This document shows, in pieces, positions 34,063-46,199 of a DNA stretch of 64,000 nt. Source of the DNA: Cytidiella melzeri (lineage: Eukaryota; Basidiomycota; Agaricomycetes; Polyporales; Irpicaceae); assembly GCA_022592445.1 (NCBI GenBank), contig JABYQR010000060.1:1-64000 (forward strand), written 5' to 3'. Numbering within the stretch: position 1 is the first letter of the stretch; every line of letters starts with the position of its first letter. The notes under the pieces were generated by a model. That model saw only the letters and a list, made by a program, of their open reading frames with translations. It did not search any database and was not told the origin of the DNA. The position numbers and the translations under genes are program-made.

Positions 34063-35144
34063 CTAAGCTGAGAGTACAAAGGAATGGGATTTACAAAACT
34101 TATCTATAGAGTCCTGAGCAAGTTGGAGGCAAGATTTGTTGAATGAGTTAGAAATAAAAAGAGTGAGAATGGAGTCTACTTTTCGCCAATACTCAAGGAA
34201 CGTGCGTGATCTCCAACCACCTTGAACTGCAACAATGTCCGGAGGGGTACCACAAAGAAGAAGTTTGGTAGCCCCTCTAATTTGGAAACAATGACCCGTC
34301 AGAGCATCTAACTCGGCCGTTGCCCAAACCTGGTTACAACACGCTAGGAACCATTCGCGTGTCATGGGTTCCCATCCTCGTTCCGAAAGGGAGACAAAGG
34401 AGAAGAAGGGAGCGTTGGAAGGTACCTTAGAGTTGCATTTGAGGTGATGGGCAAGAGCGCGGATTGGTGAAGTCGGTTCGCCGTTTTCTGTGACCGTCAC
34501 CATGAGGCCAGCATGTTTGGTAGTCTTAGACCACGGTAAAGCGAGGGCGTAATACAATTTCCCATCTGGGAGGGAATTGAGTTTCAACGACGCAGAACGA
34601 GAAACATGCTTGGTCTTGTCGAAAGCGTGGGATGAGGGAATAACAAGCTCTCCTGACCTTGAGCAGGAATTAGTATGAGAGGTAATTTATAAAAAAAAAA
34701 AGGAGAAGCCGTGAGGCCAAGATGTTTGTACCGCCTCGTGCCCCAAAAAGCAAAACACGCCACTGCAAAGACAGCAGCATCAAGGGAATTTGAAAGGTCT
34801 AGATGTGAAAATAAAGTGTTCATGTGTTTGAGAGTGACGGGTGGTCGTTTTGGCTTCACAGAGGGTTGGACCTTCAGAGCACCTGCACAGGTGATTTTTA
34901 GCATTTTGGCACCAAGCCACGGAGCACCGTTAATTGAGTGCCAGAACAATAGCCCTGCATTCCAAGTGTCAATAGTAGAGCGAGAGACGATGCCACCCCA
35001 TTTGGCAGTAAAACACGAGAGTAAGACAACGGATGCGGGCATACGCCGCGACTCATCGATCCCCAGACAGTCGCAGTATTGATTGAAACGCAAAAGGCCA
35101 GCACTGTAGTTCTTTCGGGTATCAGGTTCAATCAAAGAGAGCAT
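34063..35144 (-). pseudogene. Tyrosine recombinase of the DIRS-like element
   Basis: Two overlapping frames. 35144-34584 holds the N-terminal SAM-like region (RKNYSAGLLRFNQYCDCLGI, AACFAFWGTRR-like segment). 34587-34063 holds the catalytic domain with the His-x-x-Arg box (GHCFQIRGATKLLLCG), the W-containing block (VAVQGGWRSRTFLEYWRKV) and the presumed nucleophile Tyr in LEYWRK. The enzyme circularises or integrates the cDNA of DIRS elements. The break near 34585 is a frameshift or a lost intron junction, so activity is doubtful. Confidence 0.82.
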
Positions 35145-35568
35145 GATATCGAGTAAAGATTTGGCAGCGTTGACTGATATGTCAGCGGCAAGGCTTTGTC
35201 AAAAGTTCATAGCATAAGGAGTTGTCCAAAAAGCGAGACGGTCTGCAGCAAGAACAGGAGGGCAAAGGACAGAGGATTTGAGAGAGTTTGCCGTTGAAGG
35301 ATTTCTTGGTTTGCGACAACTCAAAGTTCTCAGAGAAGGAGAGACCTTCCTCTGAGAGGTAGATGTGTTTGCACTTGCGCACGCAGGGACTGGAGGCCTG
35401 CTAGACATACAAAAGAAAGGAGGAAAGCTCTTCAGGCAGAGCAAACAATGGAAGACGAAGCAAAGCCGAGCCCAGGATACCGCAAGATATGGGATCGGCT
35501 AAGTTTTCTTTAGTGTTGACATAGCGAAGGACAAGATGTAAGTTGAGAGCCGCCAGAGTGACAACCAC

Positions 35569-37246
35569 TCAACAAATGGAAAGGTTTACTTGGAAATTCC
35601 AACTGCGGCCCCTATTGACTGCGCCCACCACACCAACATTATCACTGCGTAATAAAATGTCAGCATTGGAAGAACCCAAGGCTTCGAGAGAAAGTGTTGC
35701 AAGCTTGACCGCAATCATTTCCGCCCACCTGATATTGCAGCTGTTTGCTTTCCACCCTTTGATTAATCTCCAGGCGGCCCATCTCTTATCAACAATGATG
35801 CCGATGCCCCAACTCGAAGAGGCGTCAACCCAAATGCCCACGTCCTGCAGGTCCCCTCGCAGAATGAGGGAACGCGCAATCCCCGTTGATGAGAGGATGT
35901 TCTTCCACCAGTCCATGTCCGATTTGACCAAGTGCGGGACGTAACACAGTTCAAAGTTGTTGCGGAAAGATGCAATAAAATTGCAGAGATTTGAGAGAAA
36001 AACACGCCCTTGTGGGAAAACAAAACTAATGTGCGAGAGAGTACCATTGAGAGACAGAATCAGCTTCAAAGACACGCACCGTTGCTCTGACGCCAGAACA
36101 CAGAATTCTTCAACCTTCAGCTAGTACTTGAGGCGTTTAGCGTCTGGCAACGCGACCGTGCGCTTCGAGAGATCCCACAAGAAACCCAGGTAGACCTGCA
36201 GAAAGGCAAAGTCCCAACATATACCAAGTTTCTAAGGCACGCCTAGAGGTCGAGTGACTCTGAAGATATCTGTAACGTAAAAGGCATACCACCAGTCGTC
36301 CACACAAGACCCAGAGATGGGGAAGCGGAGTTGTGAAAGGTTGTCGACCCATTTTGCGTTTGGAGCTCAAAAGTATGCACGAAGAATGTCGACAACTGCG
36401 TCCATAACTTTGCATTGTACTCCTGGGCCAGAGGAGATTCTGAATGGGCAAACATGGTCCATGTAAAATTGCCCCGGTACGCATTGTATGATGATATACA
36501 GCTTGTGGCTTGGGCGAATTGGGATATTTTGAAAAGCGGAATCAATGTCAAGGGAGGCAGCCTGGGCACCTGGCAGCACGGTGGCAACCTGTGATCCAGA
36601 CAAAGGTAGGTGAATAATGCGTTCAAACTTGACTTGAGTCAAACAAAATGCAAGCGGAGAGTGCCTGATAGATGAAGGTCAAGTAAAAAACGCACTCAAA
36701 CTGAGGCGGCGAGAGCATTTTTTGCACTGTGGAGAAATCTCCACCTTGAATTGAGGCAGTGCATTCAACAAAAGGAGCGTCGACGCTCGGAAAAAAGGAA
36801 CAAGGGTATAAGAAAACCCATTCACAAAAGCGTTGTTCCTTAGTAAATGTGAGAAGGAAGAAAGACTTACCATTTGTGCAAAAAGCGGCAGTCCCCCAGG
36901 TTGTTGTGAAGTCATCCGAGTCGATGTTGTCGTTGACTGACACGCCCTCAGAATCCTTGAACAAGCAATTTTGGATTAGTCTGAGTTTATTTGAACCTGC
37001 CTTCTTGACTACTGAAAGCGGCAAAGAGACAAAAGGAGAGTCAAAAAGGTTTTTGAGTTGCAATTGCGGAAATGGACCAGACATGTGTCCTAGCGAGACC
37101 TGTTTGTTCACGTAATCTTGTATGAAGTCCATATGAGCGATTCCTGTCTTAGAGTTTGCAGGGGCAAAAGTGACAGAACAAGGGTGAAAATTCCCGATTG
37201 GGAAACCAAAACGGAGTTTGTGGGAGAGGTCTTGATACTTCTGCAA
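35569..37246 (-). pseudogene. Reverse transcriptase and RNase H of the DIRS-like element
   Basis: The N-terminal part reads FGFPIGNFHPCSV and NKLRLIQNCL, then TTWGTAAFCTN. A GTAAGT-starting insertion of 238-282 bp (about 36870 down to 36633 or 36589) separates this from the palm block AASLDIDSAFQNIPI and the CPFRISSGPGVQ block. The catalytic VDD is in SGSCVDDWWY (about 36300). A TAG at 36232-36234 interrupts before VYLGFLWDLSKRTV. The RNase H-like domain follows with Asp in WVDASSSWGIG, Glu in RWAEMIAVKL and Asp in LLRSDNVG. Because of the stop the copy is inactive, although the motifs are well preserved. Confidence 0.83.
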
Positions 37247-37303
37247 GAGACCAAACTTAGCAAGCTCTGAGGCGAAAAACTCTGCACAATACAGTGTGAT
37301 AAT

Positions 37304-38719
37304 TCACTCCCGCTCAGAGGCACCGCTTACTACCGGCATGATGACCAGTGGCACCACAGAGCGAGCAGATGTGAGAGGATCGACCGGGGCAGCGGAATCC
37401 CTTGCAACTGGAAGGCTGCCCACCAGACTCAGAGAGATTCCAGAACAAGCAAATATTGGCTCCGTCCCTGACGCTAATGAGGCATCCTTGTTCAAACACG
37501 CAAAAGGGAGGCTTTCCGTTCTTGAGGGTCTTCTCATTGCAGTCCTTAGCGTGATGGCCGTTCGTTCCACCTTGGCCACATTGTAGGCAGAACAACCCGG
37601 CGCCAGATTGCCTGCCACCCTGAAAGGGCTTACCACTTTTGCTTGGACCCTCACTGCAGTTGTACACCTTGCGACAATTGCCAGTTGGATCCCTGTTGCA
37701 GCTGCCAAACTTATCCTCACGAGCACTGGGTCGTCCGAAACGGTTCCCCCTGTTGTACGGGTGGTAAGCTCTCCCTCTCTCGTCAGTGTCTGCTTTCCTT
37801 CTAGTGATTGCCCTGTCAACGTTGTAATACCGACGCTCGTAACTTTGGCTTCCCACTCCAAATGTCGACCAGGATCCGCCAAAGAAGGATTCTCAAACCT
37901 CGCAATCAAAACCTAGGATGGTTTCAAATGAGACCTCCATCTCCTCGCGTTCACCCAGAGAGTCGAAGTGGGCCGTGAAGAGGTCCCAAACCTTTGCGGA
38001 GCAAGCTTTATTGAGGATGTTGATGAAGTTTTTCCAAGCCTGCCACCAGTCGTCCTTGGACATGTTGTCCTCGCTAGAGTATTTAGAAACGTCGATGATG
38101 TAACTACTCACCCCCTCTGCGTTATGGACCTTCGTGAATTTAGGCCCTTCGCTCCTTATCTGGCGCATGACCCTATTCGTGCACATAGACAAGGGAAGAT
38201 TGTGCTTATGCCTGATAAGCACAATGAAGGACTCCAGGGGCTTCGCCACACTGCTAAAGAGGTCCACGTTGTCGGCGACGTCGCATACCAGTAACGGGCG
38301 CAGGTAAGTGAGGCTGAAGCTAGCAGAGGGGCCCCGTGTGATTGAGAGCTAACAGGGGCCCCAATTGGGCTGATTTCGGAGGGAACAGGCCTGGATATAT
38401 GCGCCTGATCTGATGAGTCTAATTTCTTTTTCATCAAAGCGACAGCCCTTTGTATAGATCCTGGACTCATCTCTCCCAGTAAATCCAGGAACAACCTTTC
38501 GGATGCGTTCCAAGGAGGGGTCCCTAGATTTCCTGCAGGCGGCAAACACGGCGGAGCACTTGAATCCCTCGAGGGAGGGTGAGAGGATTTGTGGCCACCG
38601 AGGTCCTCGTCTTCCGACACATCCTCATCTCCCCTTGAGCACCTCATTGCCCTGTCCTCATTGCGCACCATTCTCACCTCTAGTTCCGTGGCAGAGATCC
38701 CGTTTCCAAAACCGTCCAC
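37304..38719 (-). pseudogene. Gag-like region of the DIRS-like element
   Basis: Three stretches in different frames. 38719 to about 38290 begins MDGFGNG and is acidic then Ser/Pro-rich. After a one-base shift near 38285 comes a capsid-like helical region (SSYIIDVSKYSSEDN, WWQAWKNFINILNKACS). A TGA at 37893-37895 then interrupts the same frame before an Arg-rich segment. The last part is a Cys/His-rich zinc-knuckle region (FCLQCGQGGTNGHHAKDC; CSLCGATGHHAGSKRC). The C-to-T nature of the stop in a CGA context fits decay of methylated DNA. Confidence 0.72.
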
Positions 38720-39050
38720 ATCGGGTGAATAAACAAAACATTATCGCACTTTATATTGCGTGGTGGGGGTTTATCGCGCGCGCTTGACATTAAAATGATG
38801 TCTGCATAAGGCAGGTCCTTTAGATTGCATTGTAAAGGCCAAGTGGCATGCGGTAAACAATTTTAAACTAATGTAAAGGCCCAGCAATCGATGTAAAGCA
38901 GTAGTGGCAGCATTATATTACATTGTTAACCATTATTACAGACGTGCTTACATACAAGCCCTAGGTACATCCATTCACTGGGTAAAGCCTCTCCGTACCA
39001 CCTCAAGCACTCTGAAATCGATATAGCAACTCTTTCGAGATCAAGATATT
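38720..39050. other. Junction between DIRS-like element and Plavaka gene
   Basis: About 330 bp, AT-rich, with repeated words ATGTAAAGGCC (about 38833 and 38873) and CACTTTATATTGCGTGGT near 38748. A similar word occurs inverted at about 52860-52880, so this may be one end of the Plavaka element. No gene. Confidence 0.45.
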
Positions 39051-42000
39051 TCAGTATTGAGCAAAGGCATATTCACCAGGATTGTCTTTGTCGATGTCGC
39101 CAGTCTCAGAGCCAAGCTCATCCTCTTCCTCTTCCTCGTTGTCCTCTTCGTCCTCCTCGTCCCCGAGATTGTAGCCATAGTCTCGAATTTCAGTAGGATC
39201 TGCTTCCTTGTTGTTGTCCGATAGGTTGCCAGGATCCGCTTCTGTCATGGATGGCCTGACTAGCCCTTAATTTTCGCAATTTACCTCTTGTTTTTATCTG
39301 TAAAACTCCGGGCTGCAGCTCAGTTGCAACCTTCTCTGCACAAACTCCTTTTGCACGTCTATTAAGCGCCCGTATCACGTGGCTTAGACGCTCCACACGG
39401 TCACATTACTTGCTACTACGTCACACTGGCATGTGACTTAGCTTAAGTAAGACCACATGGCTACAGACACATGGCTCAGCCCATAGCTAGGGTTTGACGT
39501 CATAGATACCATCCACATGGGCTCCTTATTGTTCTTTCCCTATTGTTCTCTTTATGGAAGGATGTTCTCACAGGTGTGGGAATGGAATACAATAGTTGGT
39601 CTCCTTTTAGATAGATTCTCTCACGTGTAGAGTTCTTGGCAAGGACTAGACAATAGCTATTGTTCTCCTTTAGGTAGTTCTTTTGTTCTTCGTTCACACG
39701 GCTTCTTGCAAAGCCTGCCCTCAACATGGTCTGTGCGCAGGTCCCTGAAGTCTATATATACTGCTGCATGTACGCTCCTAGCCCCCCATCTCGACCTCTT
39801 GGTCTTTACTGGGCTAGGTAAGCAACCCCCTCTTGTACTACATAGCTGGTAGTCACAATACTAACTTGGTCTTTACTGGGCTAGATATCTGTATAAGGTT
39901 TATAGCTGGTGAGAGCATTGTGCTATACGCCTGCCACCACCTCGTCGTCGTCTTCCACTCCGTGTCCCTATTCGTTACGTCGAGCTCCGTCTCCGTGACA
40001 GCTTCTTCCTCAATGTTGCTCTCTCCGGGCACGATGTTGCCTTTGGCGATCACACCTCCGTCGGATTCGTCTGCTGTGAAGTGATCAATTAGTAGTCACC
40101 CGTGTAGCATTTGTGTAGTCCACTTACCATCTTGTGGAACCACTTTGCGTGCTTTGGTGCAAGAGTTTCTTTTTCAAGTGTCTGTAGGACGTGTTGAATC
40201 CAGTCGTACATTCCAAGCATGGTATGCCCAACTCCCCCACCAAGGAACCACATGAACATGTCTCTGTCCGTGAACCTGTACATTGAAAGCATGAGCAAAG
40301 TAAACAACAAGCAAAGAAAGTGACGTACATGTTCACGTAGAAGTACCGCCAATCCGTCGTTAACCGAGCGTCATTGTCGTCCTCGGCTTCCTCGTATTGC
40401 CTTGCTTCCGAAGGTCCACATAGTAGCTCATCTGTGCGCCTGTGATGAAAGCCCGGGATGAGGTGGACTGCGCGAACAACCTGGCTTGGGTCCAGGAACC
40501 CAAAAGCTCCGCCACTGTCTTCACTCACAAAGCCAATGCGATGCAAGCGTTTCGTGACAAATCTGCCAGGAGCTGACATGTCTCGGCCGAACCAGCGAAC
40601 CCAGAGCAAGTTGATGTGAGTGAATTCAGTCGCATTTGAGTTGGGCGCAAGGTAGCAAGCTTCGACATGATAGATCCCAATCACGCCCGCATACCAGTAC
40701 GGATGGGATGTGGCAGGATCCTCCTGGTCTTCTTGAGACAGCAGCATGATGTCTGGGTGATTTTGCGGGTTGATGGTATCTGAATCATGCCGCATATCAT
40801 ATGTTGTGTAGTTGACCCGTAGAGTCTGATGCACATAGACATGATTATCCTTTATTTGAAGTTTGTGCTGCTCCTTTTCCATAAAGTTGTCCTCGTCCCC
40901 AGTATACGCCTTTCCAGACAATCGACTGATGAGGTGGGTCTTCATCTGCGGGGTGAACTCCTGGTGAAAAGCCAGTTAGTTTGCTGTTACCATCCAACTC
41001 GGTCGACAATCGCACCTTGAGAGCGAGATCTGCCTTGTTGTTCAACATGAACTCTAACATATTGAAATGATCACGGCGTGAGTCAGACATGTGATGATGA
41101 AGCTCAAATGCAGTCGCTGGTAAAGTCTCTCTGTCCCTGCAATGAGACTGCACAGCATGCTTTCTTGGGTGGCCTCGCTTACGAGTCTGAGGCTGCTGCT
41201 GGGGAGAGGACGGTCCTGGCAATCTGTCCTTGCCTGCCGTACGTAAACGTTGACCAGCTTCACGCAGCCAAAGCATATCTTGTGCATGTATGCTCTCTCG
41301 AGTATCTGTTTGTGCCGGATGTGCGTCACTATCTGCTTCTTGTGGTTCTTGCGGTCTGTTTGCGGATAAAACCTCTTCACCCTTCAATGTTAAAGCTCAC
41401 CCTATCATCAGAAAGCATGGTCAGTCCCAAGAGCGCACAAGTCAGATGGCAGACGTACAATCTGCGTAGTAAATCCATCTGACGTGCCAAAGTGTCTTAT
41501 TGCATCTGGCAGATGGCCAAGGTTATGCCACTTGAAGGTCTGCAGATTGAGATGTCGTTTGTTCCTTGGCTCCTTGGGCAACACTGTCCCCTTGCCTTTG
41601 TCCGGCACTGCAGAGTGGCCAGCACTGCCCTCAGCTAACTTCAAGCCATGCTTTGCCAAAACCACCTTTGGTTTTTTTTGGTCCTTGCCCAATGCCTCCC
41701 AAGTCTGATTAACATTTGCAGCCCCTTTGCAACGGCTTCACGCTGAAACCTCGCCGTCTACCTTGCGAGTGTCCACATACTCGCATTCCTTTGCAAACGC
41801 TCGCACGGACTTTCCCAAAGAGCTCGTAGCGCCTTCCATCACGGGTAGAGTGCTCTCCGTGTGGAGGCGAAATTTTGCAAGCGCATGCCAGACTAGTAAG
41901 CACCACACGAGGTCGAGTACAATCTTCATGAGAGGGTTTGGCAGGAGGCCCTTGATGCATGTTATGAGACACTGAGATGAGGTCAGCCTTGCGTCAAACA

Positions 42001-44561
42001 GGCATTGCACCACCAGAAAACGTACCTGTAGGGTGTCTTTGAAATCCCGTGTTGCAAAGTTCTTCATACCCAAAGCGTTCACCTTGAACTTCCGAATCGT
42101 GTCATGGCCGAACATGGGCACTCGGCAGAAACTGGGCAGGTGAAAGAGATCAGTCTCTTGACCCACCAAAGCTAGAGAATGCTTACCGTCCATTCAGCTG
42201 AGATACCTTGTCACTGCTGTATGCCCAGAGACAGCTTATCAAATGAATAAACAGCGCCTTGAACACACCCAGCTCAAACTCGTGCATGACATCGGGTACA
42301 AAGATGGAGTAGAAGTTGACATTGTGTGGCGCTCGGATAGAAAATATGCTCTGTGGAGATAATTGGCTTATTATCTCAGGATGATATAGCTGAATACGTA
42401 CTTTGACAGGTGTAAGCGACTTGGACTCAAGCAGATGTTTGACCATCTTGCTTTTGGTGCAATATCCACGCACAAATATCCATTTCCAAGCTCTCGTGAT
42501 GATGGACTGTGTCTGAACGCTGTCTACACGAGGATTCTGACGTCGTGCTTTCATGTCCTTCTTTGTCCCCATGTTGGTGATGTCCTTCTTCTGTACCAAG
42601 CACAGCGGGTGTGGGCATTTTGCAAGGAATTGTATACAGGCAAGGGCAACCCTGACTCAACCGCTTCAATAACCGAAGGAGTAACTACAGATCACAAACT
42701 TAATTTTCAGGGTAATCTGCAGAGTAGGTGAGGAGGCGAGGGAAAAGGCAGCGGAGTATTCCATCCCCACATTGAACAAGCATTCCGTGTTGATAAGCAT
42801 GCATGAACTCCTTGTTGAGAATCAAAGCCCAGACAGCTTGCAGTAGTTGGTAACAACAGAATCGAAGGACATTGGCAGTGGCGGGCACACCATACTCTTT
42901 CTCATAGCTGTCTTGAAATGAGTCCGGGAGCTGCACAATACAAAAGTCAGTCTCACTATTGCTCACATTTCTGACGGAGACTTGCCTTGGGAGCATAGCA
43001 TAAATGATGCGCCGCAAACGTTGACAGCATGTTTCTCATGTACTTGGACTGGGCTCCTAGAAACACATAGAACAGCCAAAGAGACACCGAGCCAAAGCTG
43101 GTGAGATGTGTTGCGTCTGACCACACCATAATGGGTGCTGCACAATACTCAATATCATCACCGACTTCGGGGCTACGAGGCAGAGCATCAATCTTTCTCT
43201 GCTCATCAAGCATTGCATTGGAGTCGTATAGCTCAGAGTAGATGCGCTCCCCACGCGTCTCAGACGTGCAACCAGTCTCAGGAGCATCTGCACCTGTGCC
43301 GTGCCAAAATAGTCTGTACAGGTTCAGGAGGAAATTGGCGTTGTGTAGTGTCCTCATGTGCAGCTTTCAAAACTCATGTGAGAGACCGGTACCAGATGCC
43401 CTTGACCTCAAACTCTGGCGCGTCCTCGTCAGACTTGTACTCCCTCCCTGGGAAGCTTGATCTTGACCAAACTCTCCCACCACCCGTCATCGGCTGAAAA
43501 AGTTCCTGACAGCTCACAATACCCATCCAAATGTTCCATTTCACGCTTGTAAGAGAAACCTTGCAGATCCCAACTATCAAAGTCTGGCGCTGTCAAGACC
43601 TCAGTTGCCAAGTGATTTCCTTCTCCCGCAGACTTGACATTGGAACCACTGTAGAACCAGCAAATATAGCAATAAGTTGACACGTTCGAAAACGGGGTGA
43701 ACCACTGGCTGGCTATATCAGCAACCTTTCTGCTGAAAACACAGAGTGGATTGCTACTTGTCATCTTGGCTGTTTTTGCAATACAAGGGGAATCTACCAG
43801 CATATCAGAAGTAACCAGAGTGCTGGGATCATGGCGCGGTACTGTGCCAGTGTATTCACAATAGAGTCTAAAGGCATTTGTGGTGGTAGTGTGAACAGGA
43901 GGAGGATGATTCGGGAAGGATGAAGGCTCAGCAGCACTGGCCGGAGCAGGATCAATAACAAGACCTGCGGCTTGTTGAACTGGCAGCGCTGCTGCCTGCG
44001 GTTGTTGCGCTAGCAAAGCAATATCTGCCACAGCCCTGACACGTTTGTCTATGGTGGGGACAAAGTCGAGGTAAGCCCTGGGCATCTTGCATCTACGTCC
44101 CAACGCGCTGAATATAGCCGGCAGTTGTTGTTCGCATTGTATAATTGAAGGACCTGCCTTGTGCTGATCTGGCTTTGTGCTTGAAGGACCGGCCTCGGGC
44201 TGTTCTGGCAGGACGCGAGAAGGGCCTGCCTCGGGTTGAATATACGCGTCCTCAAACGTATCAAAAGTCTACAGTTTTGTTAGTACCATGCCTAGCATGG
44301 TGTCATTGCAATCACATACCTCATTCAAAGTCTGTTGCAAGTGTCCCCTTTCACCCTCTACAGCCTCTCCCTCAGTCTTCCGTCAAATTTTTGCGGACAC
44401 TAGGTGTTTGTTTGCTTTTCGATCCTCCCTTCCAGCCTTTTTGAAGTCTTGATATGTTCTATCAAGCAACTGGATAGCAGCTTTGCATTGCTTTTTGTGC
44501 CGGGTTAACGCGCACATATCCTTGAGTTTTTGTCTCCACACGCAGAGCAGGTAAAAGACAT
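39051..44561 (-). pseudogene. Plavaka-family transposase, intron-rich, with a solo LTR in its tail
   Basis: Start at 44561 (MSFTCSACGDK); a one-base shift in an A5 run separates it from the rest of the zinc finger (KDMCALTRHKKQC). Later exons carry ICWFYSGSN, PIMVWSDATHLTSFGSVSLW, PDSFQDSYEKEYG, FMHAYQHGMLVQC, RLLTYSADYPE, FVPDVMHEFELGVFK, FRLHTESTLPVMEGAT, SHPYWYAGVIGIYHVEA and DRDMFMWFLGGGVGH. These are the ordered blocks of Plavaka transposases, CACTA-related enzymes common in Agaricomycetes. The C-terminal tail is Glu/Asp-rich and ends PGEYAFAQY. The LTR at 39243-40000 splits this tail. Apart from the N-terminal shift many exons look intact. Exon borders were judged by motif continuity only. 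Confidence 0.82.
39243..40000 (+). repeat. Solo LTR of the gypsy family, inside the Plavaka gene
   Basis: 758 bp, TGTCATGG...CCGTGACA, flanked by the 5-bp duplication GCTTC (39238-39242 and 40001-40005). It matches the LTRs at 756 and 7672 with scattered substitutions, so it derives from an older relative. No internal region remains, which implies LTR-LTR recombination. It interrupts the acidic C-terminal coding tail of the Plavaka transposase. Confidence 0.95.
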
Positions 44562-44707
44562 GACGAAATATATCCACAGCAGTAACACCAGCATCCGCAT
44601 CAGCCCGAGAGCTTGTCACTTGCACGGTGATAATATAAGACTGCGAGAAGCAGTGGCAACAATGAGATAGTCGCAAGCATGCTAACGACCCCTTGGTAAC
44701 AGTCAAG

Positions 44708-45894
44708 ACAACCGATAGTGATGCGTGACCTACGCTAGCAGCTGCGCCGCTAGCGAGACGTCCAGGTATTGGGGAGGAGACAATGGAGGAGGCTACGCCG
44801 GCAGCAACGCTGCTAGCAAGAAGGAAGTGGTGGTGGTGGTGGTTGCGGTGGTGGTGGGCAAAGCAGAGGAGGAGGATACGCCGGCAGCAATGCTGCTAGC
44901 AAGAAGGAAGTGATGGTGGTGGTGGTTGAGGTGATGGTGGTTGAAGCGGTGGAGGAGGCTACGCTGGCAGCAACGCTGCTAGCGAGAAGGAGGTGGTGGT
45001 GGTGGTGGTGGTGGTGGTTGCGGTGGTTGCGGTGGTTGCAATGGTGGTCTAGATGGTGGTGGTGGTGGTGGTGGTTGCGGTGGTTGCGGTGGTTGCAATG
45101 GTGGTCTAGGTGGTGGTGGTGGTGGTGGTTAAGGTGGTGGTGGTCGAAGCGGAGGAGGAGGAGGAGGAGGTGGTGGTGGTGGTGGTCAAGGCTGAGGAAG
45201 AGGTGGTGGTAGTAGTGGTTGAGGTAGTGGAGGAGGTGGTGGAGGTGGTGGATGAGGTGGTGTTGGACGCAATTGTTGCGGTAGTTGTGGTTGTCGGGGC
45301 TGGCGTGGTGGTGGTCAAAGCAGAAGAGGAGGTGGTGGTGGTTGAGGTGGTGGTAGTGGTGGTGGTGATTGTCGTTGCAATGGTAGTTGTCGCGGTAGTG
45401 TAGTTGTTGGGAGTTGACTCTGACTTGCCAGTCGCGTTAGACGCGATGGTGGTGGACGCAACACAAAGGTAAGACCTAAGAGTGCCCAACCGTGTGACAC
45501 CGCACAAGCGCTCAAACCACTCACTCTTTGTGTCACCGCCACCTTGACCTCCACCATTGCCAGCCCCGACAACCTCACTACCGCGACCACCACCCCCACC
45601 TCCTCCTCCTCCTCCGCTTTGACCACCACCACCTCAACCACCAACACCATTGCGACCACCACCACCACCACTTCCTCTACCACCACCACCTCCTTCTCGC
45701 TAGCAGCGTTGCTGCCCGCGTAGCCTCCTCCTCCGCTTCAACCACAACCTAGATGACAACCACCACCACCACCACTTCCTTCTTGCTAGCAGCGTTGCTG
45801 CCGGCGTAGCCTCCTCCATTGTCTCCTCCCCAATACCTGGACGTCTTGCTAGCGGCGCAGCTGCTGGCGTAGGTCACGCATCACTATTGGTTGT
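44708..45894. repeat. Large imperfect inverted repeat with GGT/ACC arrays (foldback-like)
   Basis: The outer ends ACAACCGATAGTGATGCG (44708) and CGCATCACTATTGGTTGT (ending 45894) are inverted copies, followed inward by matching CTACGC(T/C)AGCAGCTGCG, CAGGTATTGGGGAGGAGAC and GGCAGCAACGCTGCTAGC words. The left arm contains several extra GGT-array units, making it about twice as long as the right. The arms meet near 45500 (ACACAAAG...CTTTGTGT). Long open frames here (Thr/Ser- or Gly/Val-rich) are products of the trinucleotide repeats and are not called as genes. It lies between the divergent Plavaka gene and the gene at 46200. Confidence 0.8.
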
Positions 45895-46199
45895 TTAGGC
45901 TGCAGCCCCACTGCTTGGACTCAGATTGACTGCGTCCATTACGCCTCAACAAAGGACACAACACTGCTTGGAGAAGACTACCGTCCCACCTTCTTTTTGG
46001 CTCTGTCTCTGGGCAACTCATAGTTGGTAAGTACAGTATCTTGCTTTGCTCTCACTCGTTGCTCATGGTTGCCAAGTTCTCCCCACCTCCTGCGCCGCAA
46101 ATAACTCGAAGCTCTACTCACCAATCGTGCTTGAACATGTTGTGAGTAGTCAACCCTAGCTGCGTCTTGCATGACAACTAACGCTTCCGCAGCTTTTCA
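45895..46199. other. Leader region before the 46200 gene
   Basis: 305 bp right of the inverted repeat. No gene; it should contain the promoter or leader of the following plus-strand frame. Confidence 0.45.

Larger units (their letters stand above)
34063..38719 (-). mobile_element. DIRS-like tyrosine-recombinase retroelement, decayed
   Basis: On the minus strand the order is gag-like region (38719 to about 37304), reverse transcriptase (37246 to about 36110), RNase H-like domain (36075-35569) and tyrosine recombinase (35144-34063). This replaces the integrase and LTR plan of other retroelements and is the DIRS arrangement. Coding is split by frameshifts, in-frame stops (37893-37895 and 36232-36234) and at least one intron-like insertion. 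Exact ends were not found: no direct LTRs are visible, and the split inverted repeats expected for DIRS could not be matched by eye. The element abuts the Plavaka region on its right. Confidence 0.82.

Noticed and set aside
33546..34109. 187-residue open frame near the DIRS-like element
   Set aside because: No motif, overlaps other open frames on both strands, and lies in presumed terminal element sequence.
45106..45507. Long Thr/Ser-rich and Val/Gly-rich open frames on both strands
   Set aside because: They come from GGT/ACC trinucleotide arrays that keep all frames open; no signal, domain or splice support.
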